Shown: one piece after another, positions 17,406-25,518 of the stretch
Position numbering within the stretch: position 1 is the first letter of the stretch
Layout: every line of letters begins with the position of its first letter
Assembly: GCF_005116445.1 (NCBI RefSeq)
Contig: NZ_SWBQ01000005.1
Location: forward strand, 186,001-250,000
Direction: 5' to 3'
Origin: Pedobacter frigoris
Lineage (GTDB): Bacteria > Bacteroidota > Bacteroidia > Sphingobacteriales > Sphingobacteriaceae
DNA: 64,000 bases
Program-made: the position numbers and the translations under genes
Notes under the pieces: generated by a model
Told to the model about the DNA's origin: nothing
The model's input: only the letters and a program-made list of their open reading frames with translations
The model's database searches: none

Positions 17406-18580
17406 AACAAATAAGCAATAGAACAGCGCTGGTAGGGGCGGCTTTTTTAATGGCTACATCGGCCATTGGTCCGGGATTCCTCACCCAGACTACAGTTTTC
17501 ACACAGTCGCTGGGTGCCAGCTTTGGATTTGTGATCCTGACCTCCATCATTATCGATATCGGTGTACAATTGAACATCTGGCGGGTCATTGCTGTTTCTG
17601 AAAAAAGGGCACAGGATATTGCCAATATGCTGATGCCGGGATTGGGCAGCCTGATCTCTGCGCTGATCATTTTCGGTGGACTCGCTTTTAACATCGGCAA
17701 TGTGGCCGGAGCAGGACTGGGATTGCAGGCCTTATTTGGCATTGATGTCATCACCGGTTCGGTCATTTCGGCCGGAATCGCCATCGCTATATTTTTGATC
17801 AAGGAAGCCGGACGGGCTATGGACAGGTTTGCCCAACTGATGGGTTTCCTGATGATCATTGCCATTATTTATGTGGCGATCAGTTCCGTTCCTCCCCTAG
17901 GTGAGGCCGTGCTTAGAACGGTGCTGCCGACAAAGCTGGACCTGGTCACCATCATCACCCTGGTAGGTGGGACAGTAGGAGGATACATTACATTCTCAGG
18001 CGGTCACCGTCTGCTTGACGCCGGTATAAAAGGTACTGCTGCCTTGCCACAGGTGAGCCGCAGTGCCGTAATGGGCATATCTGTGGCTTCACTTGTACGT
18101 ATCCTGTTGTTTTTGGCTTCTTTGGGTGTGATCAGCCAAAACCTGCTCATCGACGAAGGAAATCCCACCGCATCAGTCTTTCAGCTTGCGGCGGGAAACA
18201 TTGGTTACAAGTTATTTGGTCTGGTGATGTTTGCTGCGGCGATTACTTCCATCATTGGGTCGGCATATACATCGGTATCCTTTATCAAGTCCTTTCATAA
18301 AAAGATTGAAGAGCAGGAGAATAAGGTCATCATTGCTTTTATCCTGGTTTCCACAGTTATTTTTGTTTTTGTAGGTAAGCCGGTCAGCCTGCTCATCGTA
18401 GCAGGGGCGATAAACGGGTTTATACTCCCTGTCACACTTACGGTGATGTTACTTGCTGCCTATCAATCTAAAATTGTAGGCAGCTATAAACATCCAAAAT
18501 GGCTGGCGGTGTTCGGACTGCTGATTGTTGCTGTGATGACTTACATGAGTGCGAATGTATTGATCAGGATGTTGGTTTAA
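17402..18580 (+). CDS. NRAMP-like transporter of the 5-oxoproline operon
   Basis: A 392-residue integral membrane protein with about 11 hydrophobic helices and a clear NRAMP-like start (GPGFLTQTTVF in TM1). Canonical metal carriers have a DPGN-type motif after GPG in TM1 and an MPH motif in TM6. Here TM1 continues TQTTVFTQSLG and the TM6 region reads GGYITFSGGHRLLDAG, so both metal-binding motifs are missing. Bacillus has a comparable gene (ycsG) beside its kip/pxp genes. Together this suggests uptake of an organic substrate, perhaps 5-oxoproline, rather than manganese or iron. That is inference. It overlaps pxpA by 4 bases. Confidence 0.8.
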   Translation: MKQISNRTALVGAAFLMATSAIGPGFLTQTTVFTQSLGASFGFVILTSIIIDIGVQLNIWRVIAVSEKRAQDIANMLMPGLGSLISALIIFGGLAFNIGNVAGAGLGLQALFGIDVITGSVISAGIAIAIFLIKEAGRAMDRFAQLMGFLMIIAIIYVAISSVPPLGEAVLRTVLPTKLDLVTIITLVGGTVGGYITFSGGHRLLDAGIKGTAALPQVSRSAVMGISVASLVRILLFLASLGVISQNLLIDEGNPTASVFQLAAGNIGYKLFGLVMFAAAITSIIGSAYTSVSFIKSFHKKIEEQENKVIIAFILVSTVIFVFVGKPVSLLIVAGAINGFILPVTLTVMLLAAYQSKIVGSYKHPKWLAVFGLLIVAVMTYMSANVLIRMLV

Positions 18581-19203
18581 GGAATCCATACGCTGTCACT
18601 CACGCTCAGCCGATCGTCGCCGGCAAAAGCAATATAGGCATGTATGGTTTGTGTGAGTTGTGCCGGTTCCAAAGGAATGAAATCCCGGAGTTCGCTTCTG
18701 CGGGCTCCGCTTAAATCAAATATGGCGGTCTTGCTTTCCGGAAAATAGAGCAGGAGCATGGCGCGGTTGTATAAATCGGCATAGGTCATATCTGCCGGTA
18801 TCTGCCATGTAAATTCTACGCCGTTTGGAAGCTTGCTAATAGCTGGAGATTGGGCAGGAGGCAACTCCCCTTTGCTGACCAATGCTTTGCTGTAATCCAT
18901 TTCTATATCTGGGTATTCGCCTTGGAGGGCAAACCGTTTGTTGTAGGAAACAGCTTCATTGTGCTGGTTGCGATCTGTACGTTGTACTGCAAAAGCAAAA
19001 CCCAGATTGATGAGAGGCAGGATGGGTTTTAAGAAAGCATTTACTACAGCCATTTTCTGATAGTTGGCGAGCTTAGGTCTGGTAGGAGGTTTTGCTGTTT
19101 GCCCCAGTTCCCGAACTACGTTTTTCCCGTTTAAAGTATAGCTGACCAGATTTCCTACTTTTCCTCTTAGGTGGCCAAATGCCCCGTTGTCTAATGTTCC
19201 CAT
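18577..19203 (-). CDS. DUF6266 family protein
   Basis: A 208-residue protein resembling a family common in Pedobacter and relatives and recognised by its start: GTLDNGAFGHLRGKVGNLVSYTLNGKNVVREL, compared with the usual G-x-L-x-N-G-x-x-G-x-x-x-G-K-V-G. It has no signal peptide and no membrane segments. The C-terminal half is beta-rich and contains a W-x-P-A-D-M pattern. Function is unknown; members often occur in many copies per genome and vary in sequence. The stop overlaps that of the convergent transporter gene by 4 bases. Confidence 0.7.
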   Translation of the reverse strand: MGTLDNGAFGHLRGKVGNLVSYTLNGKNVVRELGQTAKPPTRPKLANYQKMAVVNAFLKPILPLINLGFAFAVQRTDRNQHNEAVSYNKRFALQGEYPDIEMDYSKALVSKGELPPAQSPAISKLPNGVEFTWQIPADMTYADLYNRAMLLLYFPESKTAIFDLSGARRSELRDFIPLEPAQLTQTIHAYIAFAGDDRLSVSDSVWIP

Positions 19204-19888
19204 GGTAAATGATTTGGAATAAAATTAACGAGGTGTAGCTTAGACGGCGGGCTATTAATATCCCGAACAGCGACTATTTTTCTTTATCGAATGCCGGTTG
19301 TTTCCTATTGCGTTTGGTATCCTTTCGGTGTGTGATCGTGGGATAGCAACTGAAATGCAACAGCTGTACAATTCCTACATAACCATTTGAAAGGCTGTAG
19401 CCCTTCCAACCCTTGAGTAACCCCTATGAAGGGGTTGTGAAGTGCTTTAGTGGACACGAGTGGATACCGAAAGTGTGTTGAAAGTAGAGTGAAGTCCCAT
19501 TAGGGTTTGTGGGGAGAGGTTACTGAAACGAGTTCAGCACAGGCTGTAAAATTGAAAAGCGCCGCAATGGTACTGAGAGGGTTATTTCCCAGAATTTTTA
19601 CTGAACATGGTGTGTTAACGCTTTCAAATGTGCTTAAAAGTAAAAGTGCTATAAAGATGAGTATTCGTATTATCAGAAAATAGAAGTGCTGTTTACTTAC
19701 CTGAATAACTTTATGGATAAGGTAGATGGTCCATAGGAACAAATTGGGTTTATGAGGAGTTCACTTTGCTGATCGGTAGGATAGGCAGGATGATTGAGCA
19801 AACAAATATTACTATTCAATACAAATCTGATACGATATCTTTGTCTCTGAAAACTCAACGGCATCCTATAACAGATAAGCGAAATCCA
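19204..19888. other. Non-coding, possibly degenerate region
   Basis: 685 bases without a convincing gene. Visible items are a perfect 6-bp inverted repeat (AACCCC at 19419-19424 with GGGGTT at 19431-19436), a second GC-rich imperfect hairpin near 19391-19406, and a fragment near 19511-19545 that resembles Bacteroidota interspersed repeats. Short open frames on the minus strand here have no family features. The stretch may hold remnants of a repeat or mobile element. Confidence 0.45.
19511..19545. repeat. Interspersed-repeat-like fragment
   Basis: The sequence around ACTGAAACGAGTTCAGCAC resembles the core (CTGAAAC-A/G-AGTTCAG) of short repeats widely scattered between genes in Bacteroidota genomes. 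The core is itself partly palindromic. Copy number cannot be judged from one window. Confidence 0.35.
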
Positions 19889-20470
19889 ATGATCAAAAGA
19901 AAAACTACTACTGGAGCGAAAACCTACGAACATGTTATCGAGCGGGTTGATTTTACAATCGAAAGGCTAGATTCTACATACGAGTCTACAGAATTCCAAG
20001 CTTGTACATTTGGTGAGGTCTCTGGCATTGCTTTTACAGACTGCCTTTTTACTGCCTGTAATCTCAGTAATGCACAAGTAGCGAAATGCAAAGCAATGGA
20101 CTTAACCTTCCGGGATTGTAAATTAATCGGCATCAACTTTTATCAGATGCTCGATTTTGGGTTCTCGCTGCAGTTTGAAAACTGCCTTATGGACTACGCA
20201 AGCTTTGATGGTAAGAAAATGAACAAAAGCAGCTTCAGCAATTGCAGGCTTCATGGTGCGAATTTTAGTAATGCTGATCTGTCCAAAGCCTCCATGACAG
20301 GATGCGATCTTGCAGATGCGGTATTCTCAGGAACAAACCTTTCTGGTATGGATTTTACAACGAACAGAAATTTTAGCATCGATCCTCAGCTTAACATGGT
20401 TAGAAAAACAAGGTTTTCTGCGAATTCCCTTGCAGGTCTTTTAACTAAGTTTGACATTGTAATTGAGTAG
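19889..20470 (+). CDS. Pentapeptide-repeat protein
   Basis: A 193-residue protein with tandem pentapeptide repeats of the A(D/N)LxX type from about residue 35 to 155 (for example FTDCLFTACNLSNAQ, FSNCRLHGANFSNADLSKASM and CDLADAVFSGTNLSGMDF), which would fold as a right-handed quadrilateral beta-helix. The C-terminus carries an NFSIDPQLNMVRKTRF block and a final hydrophobic stretch also seen in McbG/Qnr-like members. Such proteins can mimic DNA and protect gyrase from toxins or quinolones; activity here is not established. The ATG at 19889 is used because the upstream in-frame extension to a TTG at 19766 has no family character. Confidence 0.8.
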   Translation: MIKRKTTTGAKTYEHVIERVDFTIERLDSTYESTEFQACTFGEVSGIAFTDCLFTACNLSNAQVAKCKAMDLTFRDCKLIGINFYQMLDFGFSLQFENCLMDYASFDGKKMNKSSFSNCRLHGANFSNADLSKASMTGCDLADAVFSGTNLSGMDFTTNRNFSIDPQLNMVRKTRFSANSLAGLLTKFDIVIE

Positions 20471-20499
20471 GGTCAAACCGAAAAAAATCAATTTACACT

Positions 20500-20904
20500 A
20501 TGGATTCAATCCCTATTCAGGTTACTGAACTTCTGAATTATAGCTATTCATTAGCAAAAGCACTTCTTGAAGAACAAAAAGAGTTCTTTCCCTTTGGAGT
20601 AAGCATGGATTATGAAGGCAATATTAAACAGCGGTTGGTTCATGACGGAGACGCGTTTCCGCTGAGTAATGTGCTTGTTGATGTCATTCAAAGAGATTTT
20701 GATGCTAAACTGGTATCGAGAAGCCTATCAGCATATTCCATAATTTATGATGCCCGAGTTAGGAACACGATGTATCCGGAAGGAATTGATGTGGTGGTAG
20801 CGATGGTAAAGGGTATTCATGATGAGTCAGCTGAGGTGTATTATTTGCCATATAAGAAGATAGAAGGACAGTTACAATACTTTGAACCGTGGGGGGAAAG
20901 ATGA
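20500..20904 (+). CDS. Conserved hypothetical protein
   Basis: A 134-residue soluble protein that I do not recognise as a named family. It begins with a helical segment (LLNYSYSLAKALLEEQKEFFPFGVSMD) followed by an alternating strand/helix pattern and ends EVYYLPYKKIEGQLQYFEPWG. No signal peptide, metal motif or nucleotide-binding loop is seen. It starts 29 bases after the pentapeptide-repeat gene in the same direction, so the two may be co-transcribed. Confidence 0.6.
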   Translation: MDSIPIQVTELLNYSYSLAKALLEEQKEFFPFGVSMDYEGNIKQRLVHDGDAFPLSNVLVDVIQRDFDAKLVSRSLSAYSIIYDARVRNTMYPEGIDVVVAMVKGIHDESAEVYYLPYKKIEGQLQYFEPWGER

Positions 20905-21048
20905 AACATACTTTAGATGATATTGTTGTGCTAGTCGGGTCATTTATCCATCAGTTCAGTCCAGGTGTTAACCTTTTTTTTACAATCAAGGCTCAGTTAA
21001 CAGCTTAGTACCCTGAATTATTGATAAGAAACTGGTATCTTCATAACG

Positions 21049-21420
21049 ATGAAAGTTTTAAGAATTGTACCCAATTTTCAAACAGATAATTTAGAGGCAG
21101 CAAAATGTTTTTATCAGCAAATCCTGGGTTTGGACATCCTTATGGATCATGGCTGGATTGTGACTTATGGGTCGCTGGAGCCTATGCAGGTTCAGGTAAG
21201 TTTTGCGGCCAATGGCGGATCAGGTACAGCCGTGCCGGATTTATCCATTGAAGTAGACAAGCTTGATGTTGCCTATGAAAAAATGAGGGAGGCCGGGTTT
21301 GAAATTGAATATGGCCCGGTTAACGAACCCTGGGGTGTCAGGAGGTTTTATGTGCGGGATCCTTTTAATAAACTGATTAATATCCTGGCTCATTTGGAGA
21401 AAATGCCGGGTGAAAGTTAG
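21049..21420 (+). CDS. VOC/glyoxalase-superfamily protein
   Basis: A 123-residue single-module pair of beta-alpha-beta-beta-beta units of the vicinal oxygen chelate fold. The first half has NFQTDNLEAAKCFYQQILGL and the second half has DKLDVAYEKMREAGFEIEYG followed by EPWGVRRFYVRDPFNKLINI, a standard VOC ending. Members include glyoxalase I, dioxygenases and drug-binding resistance proteins; nothing here fixes the substrate. It converges on the AraC regulator gene, 15 bases away. Confidence 0.8.
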   Translation: MKVLRIVPNFQTDNLEAAKCFYQQILGLDILMDHGWIVTYGSLEPMQVQVSFAANGGSGTAVPDLSIEVDKLDVAYEKMREAGFEIEYGPVNEPWGVRRFYVRDPFNKLINILAHLEKMPGES

Positions 21421-21435
21421 GGAATAGAGAATGCA

Positions 21436-22188
21436 TCAATATAAAAATGCCTTTGGTGTTTGCCCTGTGAATTTTTTGAATTCTCTGATAAAGTGTGATT
21501 GGTCAAAAAATCCGGCGTCTAATACCGAATCAAGGAGCTTATGGCTCAGGGGTGTATGGACGATTAAAGATTTCATCCGCACGATGTCTGAAAACTGCTT
21601 GGGTGTCGCACCCACCACTCTTCTAAACCGTTTCTCAAAAGCATCTATGCTTATGTAGAGATGGTCGGAGAGTTCCCTGATACTAAGTATCCCATTTGCT
21701 GTCTTTATCTTTTCGACAGCATGAGCGATAAGCAGATCATGTTGTTGAGGACAAAGTCTCGAAATAAAAAATTGTTGAACAGTATTTACTTTTCCATGAA
21801 TAGATTGCTGAGCCTCCATTTGTTCCTGTAGCGCCATTAGTGCTGAAGGGGCGAAAAAAAGATCCAGGTTAACACTGGATTCGAATAACTCATGCATAGG
21901 TAAATCCAGAAATGCTCTAGCACCCCCCTCTTTAAAATGAACCAATATATTTGCACTGGCATCTGCATATTCGGCCATCCTGTAAGATTTTCTTAAGCCG
22001 GAGATGGAAAACGTGGGCAGTGCAATATGTCCGCTTTCGTTATTGAATGTTACTTGGCCTCTCAATCGAATTGCAGCAACTAAAGTTGTGTCAGGCAACA
22101 AGCGGTTTACTACGGGATGGGTGCTTTCAACAACCATAAAGGATTTGATGTACGGGCGTAAATAGGAAACCGGTTCAAATACTTGCAT
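21436..22188 (-). CDS. AraC-family transcriptional regulator
   Basis: A 250-residue regulator. The N-terminal half (about 1-135) is a sensor-like domain beginning FEPVSYLRPYIKSFMVVES, similar to the N-terminal domain of many Bacteroidota AraC proteins. The C-terminal half (about 160-250) is the double helix-turn-helix domain (LSIRELSDHLYISIDAFEKRFRR, then DAGFFDQSHFIREFKKFTGQTPKAF). It starts 18 bases after the dehalogenase-like gene and probably shares its transcript, which suggests that the regulator controls that gene. Confidence 0.88.
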   Translation of the reverse strand: MQVFEPVSYLRPYIKSFMVVESTHPVVNRLLPDTTLVAAIRLRGQVTFNNESGHIALPTFSISGLRKSYRMAEYADASANILVHFKEGGARAFLDLPMHELFESSVNLDLFFAPSALMALQEQMEAQQSIHGKVNTVQQFFISRLCPQQHDLLIAHAVEKIKTANGILSIRELSDHLYISIDAFEKRFRRVVGATPKQFSDIVRMKSLIVHTPLSHKLLDSVLDAGFFDQSHFIREFKKFTGQTPKAFLY

Positions 22189-22206
22189 AATAATAAAAGT
22201 ACAAAT

Positions 22207-23199
22207 TTACTTAGGTAAGCGCAACCATTTCCAAATCGCTCTGCCGATTTCTTCTGCTGAATCTTCCTGTAAGTTATGATGTCCTTTGACAATTATATGG
22301 GTTTGATTTGGACAGCGCAAGCAGGCCTTTTTTTCATTATCGGCTAAAGTACCGGGACTGGCTTCAATGAATAATTTAGAGATACTGCTTTCTGCAAGCC
22401 AACTGCTATTTTGATGTATAATCTTAATAATTTCTGTGGGTTCTCCGCCTATTGGCAACTGACGGGCCCAGTTGAGCATCGCACGTCTGTCCTCGCCCGG
22501 CTCAAGAAAAGGCCGTCTGTATTCGGCAATTTCCGGCTGCGAAAGGCTGCGTAAAATAGTTTTTGGCAAATTAAACTCGATGAAAGAATTTTCATGGAGC
22601 ACCATTTTCTCGCCTTGTTTTGTACGTAGTTTTTGAAAGGTTTCCCGGGCCGCTCCTGGCACTTCTTCCCAGGAGCGAGATCTTGTGAGGGCTTCCATAT
22701 AGACAATTCCTTTTACTGCTCCTGGGTGATTCCTTGCCCAATAAAAAGCGAGTGGAGCACCCCAGTCATGCACAACAAAAGTAATGTTTTGCTGAAGGCC
22801 AAGGCGGTTGAAAAGTTCGTCAAGGTATTTTTCATTATTCAGAAAGGTATGGTCTGCTGGGTTAGCGAACTTATCAGAGTCGCCCATGCCCATCAAGTCT
22901 GGGGCGATGCAGCGCCCTGCGTCCTGAACATACGGGATAATGTTTCTCCATATATAACTTGATGCCGGATTTCCATGGAGAAAGATAATTGGATCACCTT
23001 TACCTTCATCATGGTAGGCCATTTTGTAGCCATTAATGATTTGGTATTTTTTAGTCAGCGGCTTGTTGGTTGGTATGATTTCCATTTTTTTCTCCTTTTG
23101 TGATTTGATAATGATCGTTGAATGTTCTTGTGCGGTGTTAGGTGTCGATGTTAGCATCTGTATGGCTGCAATCAGCCAGGCCTTATGTATCAGTTTCAT
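22207..23199 (-). CDS. Haloalkane dehalogenase-like alpha/beta hydrolase, probably exported
   Basis: A 330-residue hydrolase closely matching haloalkane dehalogenases, which cleave carbon-halogen bonds by a covalent aspartate intermediate. Visible residues are the oxyanion/halide Asn in HGNPAS (N77), nucleophile D145 with halide Trp W146 (HDWG), catalytic acid E169 (YMEAL) and H308 in HNLQED. The pentad is complete. Residues 1-24 form a likely signal peptide (hydrophobic core AWLIAAIQ, ending TAQ). An internal ATG at 23085 (MEIIPTN) is preceded by GGAGA and would give a 292-residue cytoplasmic form of standard length. Natural substrate is unknown. It is likely co-transcribed with the AraC gene. 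Confidence 0.85.
   Translation of the reverse strand: MKLIHKAWLIAAIQMLTSTPNTAQEHSTIIIKSQKEKKMEIIPTNKPLTKKYQIINGYKMAYHDEGKGDPIIFLHGNPASSYIWRNIIPYVQDAGRCIAPDLMGMGDSDKFANPADHTFLNNEKYLDELFNRLGLQQNITFVVHDWGAPLAFYWARNHPGAVKGIVYMEALTRSRSWEEVPGAARETFQKLRTKQGEKMVLHENSFIEFNLPKTILRSLSQPEIAEYRRPFLEPGEDRRAMLNWARQLPIGGEPTEIIKIIHQNSSWLAESSISKLFIEASPGTLADNEKKACLRCPNQTHIIVKGHHNLQEDSAEEIGRAIWKWLRLPK
23086..23098 (-). promoter_or_regulatory. Shine-Dalgarno-like site before an internal start
   Basis: On the minus strand AAAAGGAGAAAAAA runs directly into an in-frame ATG at 23085 inside the dehalogenase-like gene. Such strong ribosome-binding sites are rare elsewhere in this window, so a second start that skips the signal peptide is plausible. 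Confidence 0.4.
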
Positions 23200-23247
23200 A
23201 GTTATCGTTTATGCAAAGGGAAGATTTTCTAATTCCAGAGAATAGTA

Positions 23248-23264
23248 TAAAATCATTGATTTTA
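23248..23264. promoter_or_regulatory. Perfect 17-bp palindrome upstream of the dehalogenase-like gene
   Basis: TAAAATCA-T-TGATTTTA has perfect 8-bp arms around one base, centred 57 bases before the start at 23199. It may be an operator, but its AT-richness allows chance occurrence. Confidence 0.35.
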
Positions 23265-23295
23265 AATAGATTGTGGAGATATCACAATGGATTGA

Positions 23296-24149
23296 CCAAA
23301 CAAACCTGATGTATTTGCGTTTATTATAGAAATTTTTTTGCCTAATACCATTAAACAAAACAATCTGGATCCGATGCTGCTTGTCACTGTACTGGAAGCA
23401 ACGAATACGGGAATTGTGATCACCGACAATTTATTGCCGACAACCCGATTATTTATTGTAATCCGGCTTTTGAGCAATCAGGTTACAGCAGGGAGGAGAT
23501 TATTGGACGGAATTGTCACTTCCTGCAAAGTCAGGACCGGACTCAACAAGCCCGTTTTTACATTAGAGAAGCTATCGATGCCGGGGAAAGCTGCGTGGTT
23601 AAGATCCGCAATTATACCAAAGAGCAGAAACTATTTCATAATGAGCTATACTTATCACCGGTAAAGAATGACCTAAATGAGGTCACGCATTTCATCGGGA
23701 TACAAAACGACATTTCCGAAAGGGTTAGAGCAGAGCAGGAACTGGAACAGCAGTACAAGGAGACAGAAGAGAAAGTAACCGACCGTACCAATATGCTTCC
23801 GGAAAGTGAAGAATACTTATCCAGCATTGTGGAGACGATCAGGGAGAGCCTGATCGTGATGGATAAGAATTATAAGGTGCTGAGCGCGAATTAGACTAAG
23901 GGCAAATTGTTGTATGACTTGGGTAACGGGCAGTGGGATATTCCGGAATTGAAAAAGATGATGGAGGATATTCTGCCTACCAATAACCCCGTTCTGGATT
24001 ATGAGGTGGAGCATGAGTTTCCGCATATTGGACGCAAGCTGATGCTGCTCAATGCACACCGGGTAGAGTTGGAGGGCAAATTCAAAGACCGTATTTTGCT
24101 GGCCATCGAGGATATTACTGAAAGAAGGAATAGGGGTAAAATCCATTAA
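23296..24149 (+). pseudogene. Decayed LOV-PAS photosensor gene
   Basis: Remnant of a LOV-PAS signalling protein, broken at three places. The first frame reads EATNTGIVITDNLLP. A single-base loss near 23438 then shifts to the frame that continues DNPIIYCNPAFEQSGYSREE, GRNCHFLQSQDRTQQARFYI and VTHFIGIQNDIS, a LOV domain with the flavin-reactive Cys codon at 23514 (usual motif NCRFLQ; here Arg is His). A stop at 23892-23894 interrupts the next PAS domain at VLSAN, and about 14 codons appear to be missing. The frame then resumes with GKLLYDLGNGQWDIP and ends ILLAIEDITERR. No histidine-kinase domain follows before the stop at 24147, so the output module is lost. Confidence 0.8.
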
Positions 24150-24196
24150 TCTCATTGAACAATACTGAACGCCTTATACTAGCCGCAAACTACATA

Positions 24197-24231
24197 AAGA
24201 TAGCCCGGAGCACATTTCTCCGGGCTATCTT
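24197..24231. terminator. Strong bidirectional hairpin
   Basis: AAGATAGCCCGGAG pairs perfectly with CTCCGGGCTATCTT around a 7-base loop (CACATTT). It lies just past the stop at 24250 of the leftward gene and after the pseudogene. Confidence 0.8.
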
Positions 24232-24249
24232 ATCAAATTATAATAGAGG

Positions 24250-24669
24250 CTACTTCTTTTTTGGTTTGCTATCTGATTTGACAGATACGCCAGATTCATT
24301 AATAGACCTCGCTGCTGGGTTTTGTCCACTGAGGCCTTGTGATTCATAAAGCGGGTTAAGCGTAATAGCATTTGGATCCCCTGTCTTATTGCTCTTTAAA
24401 ACTTCAACTCTTCTTCTTTGTGCCGCGTTTTTAGTGCTATCAGCAGGATTTGCTGTTGGGGCGGTCACTCTGCCGGTCGCGGCATAGGAAGCAGCTGCTG
24501 CACCACCACCGGCTCCGGCAAGTTTACCTACTGAAGATACGGCTTGTGCTGGTGCCAGGGGTTGGGTTTGAGGTTTTACTGGTTCTTGATTTTGTTTTTG
24601 AACAGGTGATTGGGCGATAGCAACTGCACTGATCAGTGACAGGATAATAGCTGGTAGTATAGATTTCAT
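24250..24669 (-). CDS. Exported low-complexity hypothetical protein
   Basis: A 139-residue secreted protein. The signal peptide MKSILPAIILSLISAVAIAQ is followed by Pro/Gln-rich sequence (about 21-45), a Gly/Ala-rich run (GKLAGAGGGAAAASYAATG), and a basic, disordered-looking tail ending in KSDSKPKKK. The RRRVEVLKSNKTGDP segment may be the only structured part. I do not recognise the family. The ATG at 24669 is chosen because it begins the signal peptide; an upstream in-frame start at 24720 would put 17 polar residues before it. Confidence 0.65.
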   Translation of the reverse strand: MKSILPAIILSLISAVAIAQSPVQKQNQEPVKPQTQPLAPAQAVSSVGKLAGAGGGAAAASYAATGRVTAPTANPADSTKNAAQRRRVEVLKSNKTGDPNAITLNPLYESQGLSGQNPAARSINESGVSVKSDSKPKKK

Positions 24670-24809
24670 AATCTTGATTTTAAATGTTAATTTATGGTTG
24701 TTTACAGGTATATCAATCAAGACCAGATTTTGTTACCCCTCATCGGTAGGATAAAGGTTAAAATAGAAATTCGTAACTTATGCCACATCATAAGAGCAGA
24801 AAGATTGAT

Positions 24810-25451
24810 ATGCAATATTCATCAAAAGCAGAACAACTCCTGGAACAAATCAATAGTAAGACCAAACTTGGCGACCTGCGCAAGTTGGCAAAGGAAATCA
24901 AGATGGATCATGCCCTGGCTATTGAACTTTGGAGCAGTGGCGATTTCCTGCCCAGGCAGTTGGCCATCTTAATTATGGACAATAAAGTTCTTACGCAAGA
25001 GGTGATCGATAAACTGGATAGGGATATTCAGGAGCACCCGCTTAACGAGCGAAATCAATTGACAGACTGGCTCATGGCCAATCAATTTACCAAAAACAAG
25101 AAAATCATTACATCGATTGAATCCTGGGAAAACAGCCCTTCGCCTCTCCAAAGGAGGGTCTTCTGGTATTACCAAGCGCGGTTGAGATGGCTGGGGCAAG
25201 TTTCGCCTGACAATACTGAATACTTGCTTTCTGCAATTGAAGCTAGCATAGCCAGTGAGGTACCCGAAGTGCAGTGGGCCATGAATTTTACTGCAGGCTG
25301 GATAGGTATATATGATAAAAAATACCGCGTACGCTGTATTGCTATAGGCGAGAAAACGGGGCTTTACAAAGGTAAAATGGTGTCAAAAGGGTGTACTCCT
25401 GATTATTTGCCGGAGTTCATCGCTATTGAAAGTAGTAAACGAAGCCTGTGA
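24810..25451 (+). CDS. AlkD-like DNA alkylation repair protein
   Basis: A 213-residue all-helical protein resembling DNA alkylation repair enzymes of the AlkD HEAT-repeat type, which remove alkylated purines without base flipping. Supporting blocks are LGDLRKLAKEIKMDHALAIELW, SPSPLQRRVFWYYQARLRW, EVQWAMNFTAGWIGIYDKKYRVRCIAIGEKTGLYKG and the CTPDYLPEFIAIE ending. Substrate-contacting residues were not aligned individually, so activity is inferred. The ATG at 24810 (MQYSSKAE) is used; an ATG at 24780 would add ten basic residues. Confidence 0.75.
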   Translation: MQYSSKAEQLLEQINSKTKLGDLRKLAKEIKMDHALAIELWSSGDFLPRQLAILIMDNKVLTQEVIDKLDRDIQEHPLNERNQLTDWLMANQFTKNKKIITSIESWENSPSPLQRRVFWYYQARLRWLGQVSPDNTEYLLSAIEASIASEVPEVQWAMNFTAGWIGIYDKKYRVRCIAIGEKTGLYKGKMVSKGCTPDYLPEFIAIESSKRSL

Positions 25452-25518
25452 TGAGCTAGGAACCATGTAGCGTTAGGGTCATAAAACTCGTTTAATTGTA
25501 AATTAACCTTAGACAAAT

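Noticed and set aside
19500..19742. 80-codon minus-strand frame with a hydrophobic stretch
   Set aside because: Its C-terminal part is translated from a repeat-like sequence and the frame has no family features.
24155..24349. 64-codon frame after the LOV pseudogene
   Set aside because: It runs through the strong terminator hairpin at 24197-24231 and into the opposite gene.
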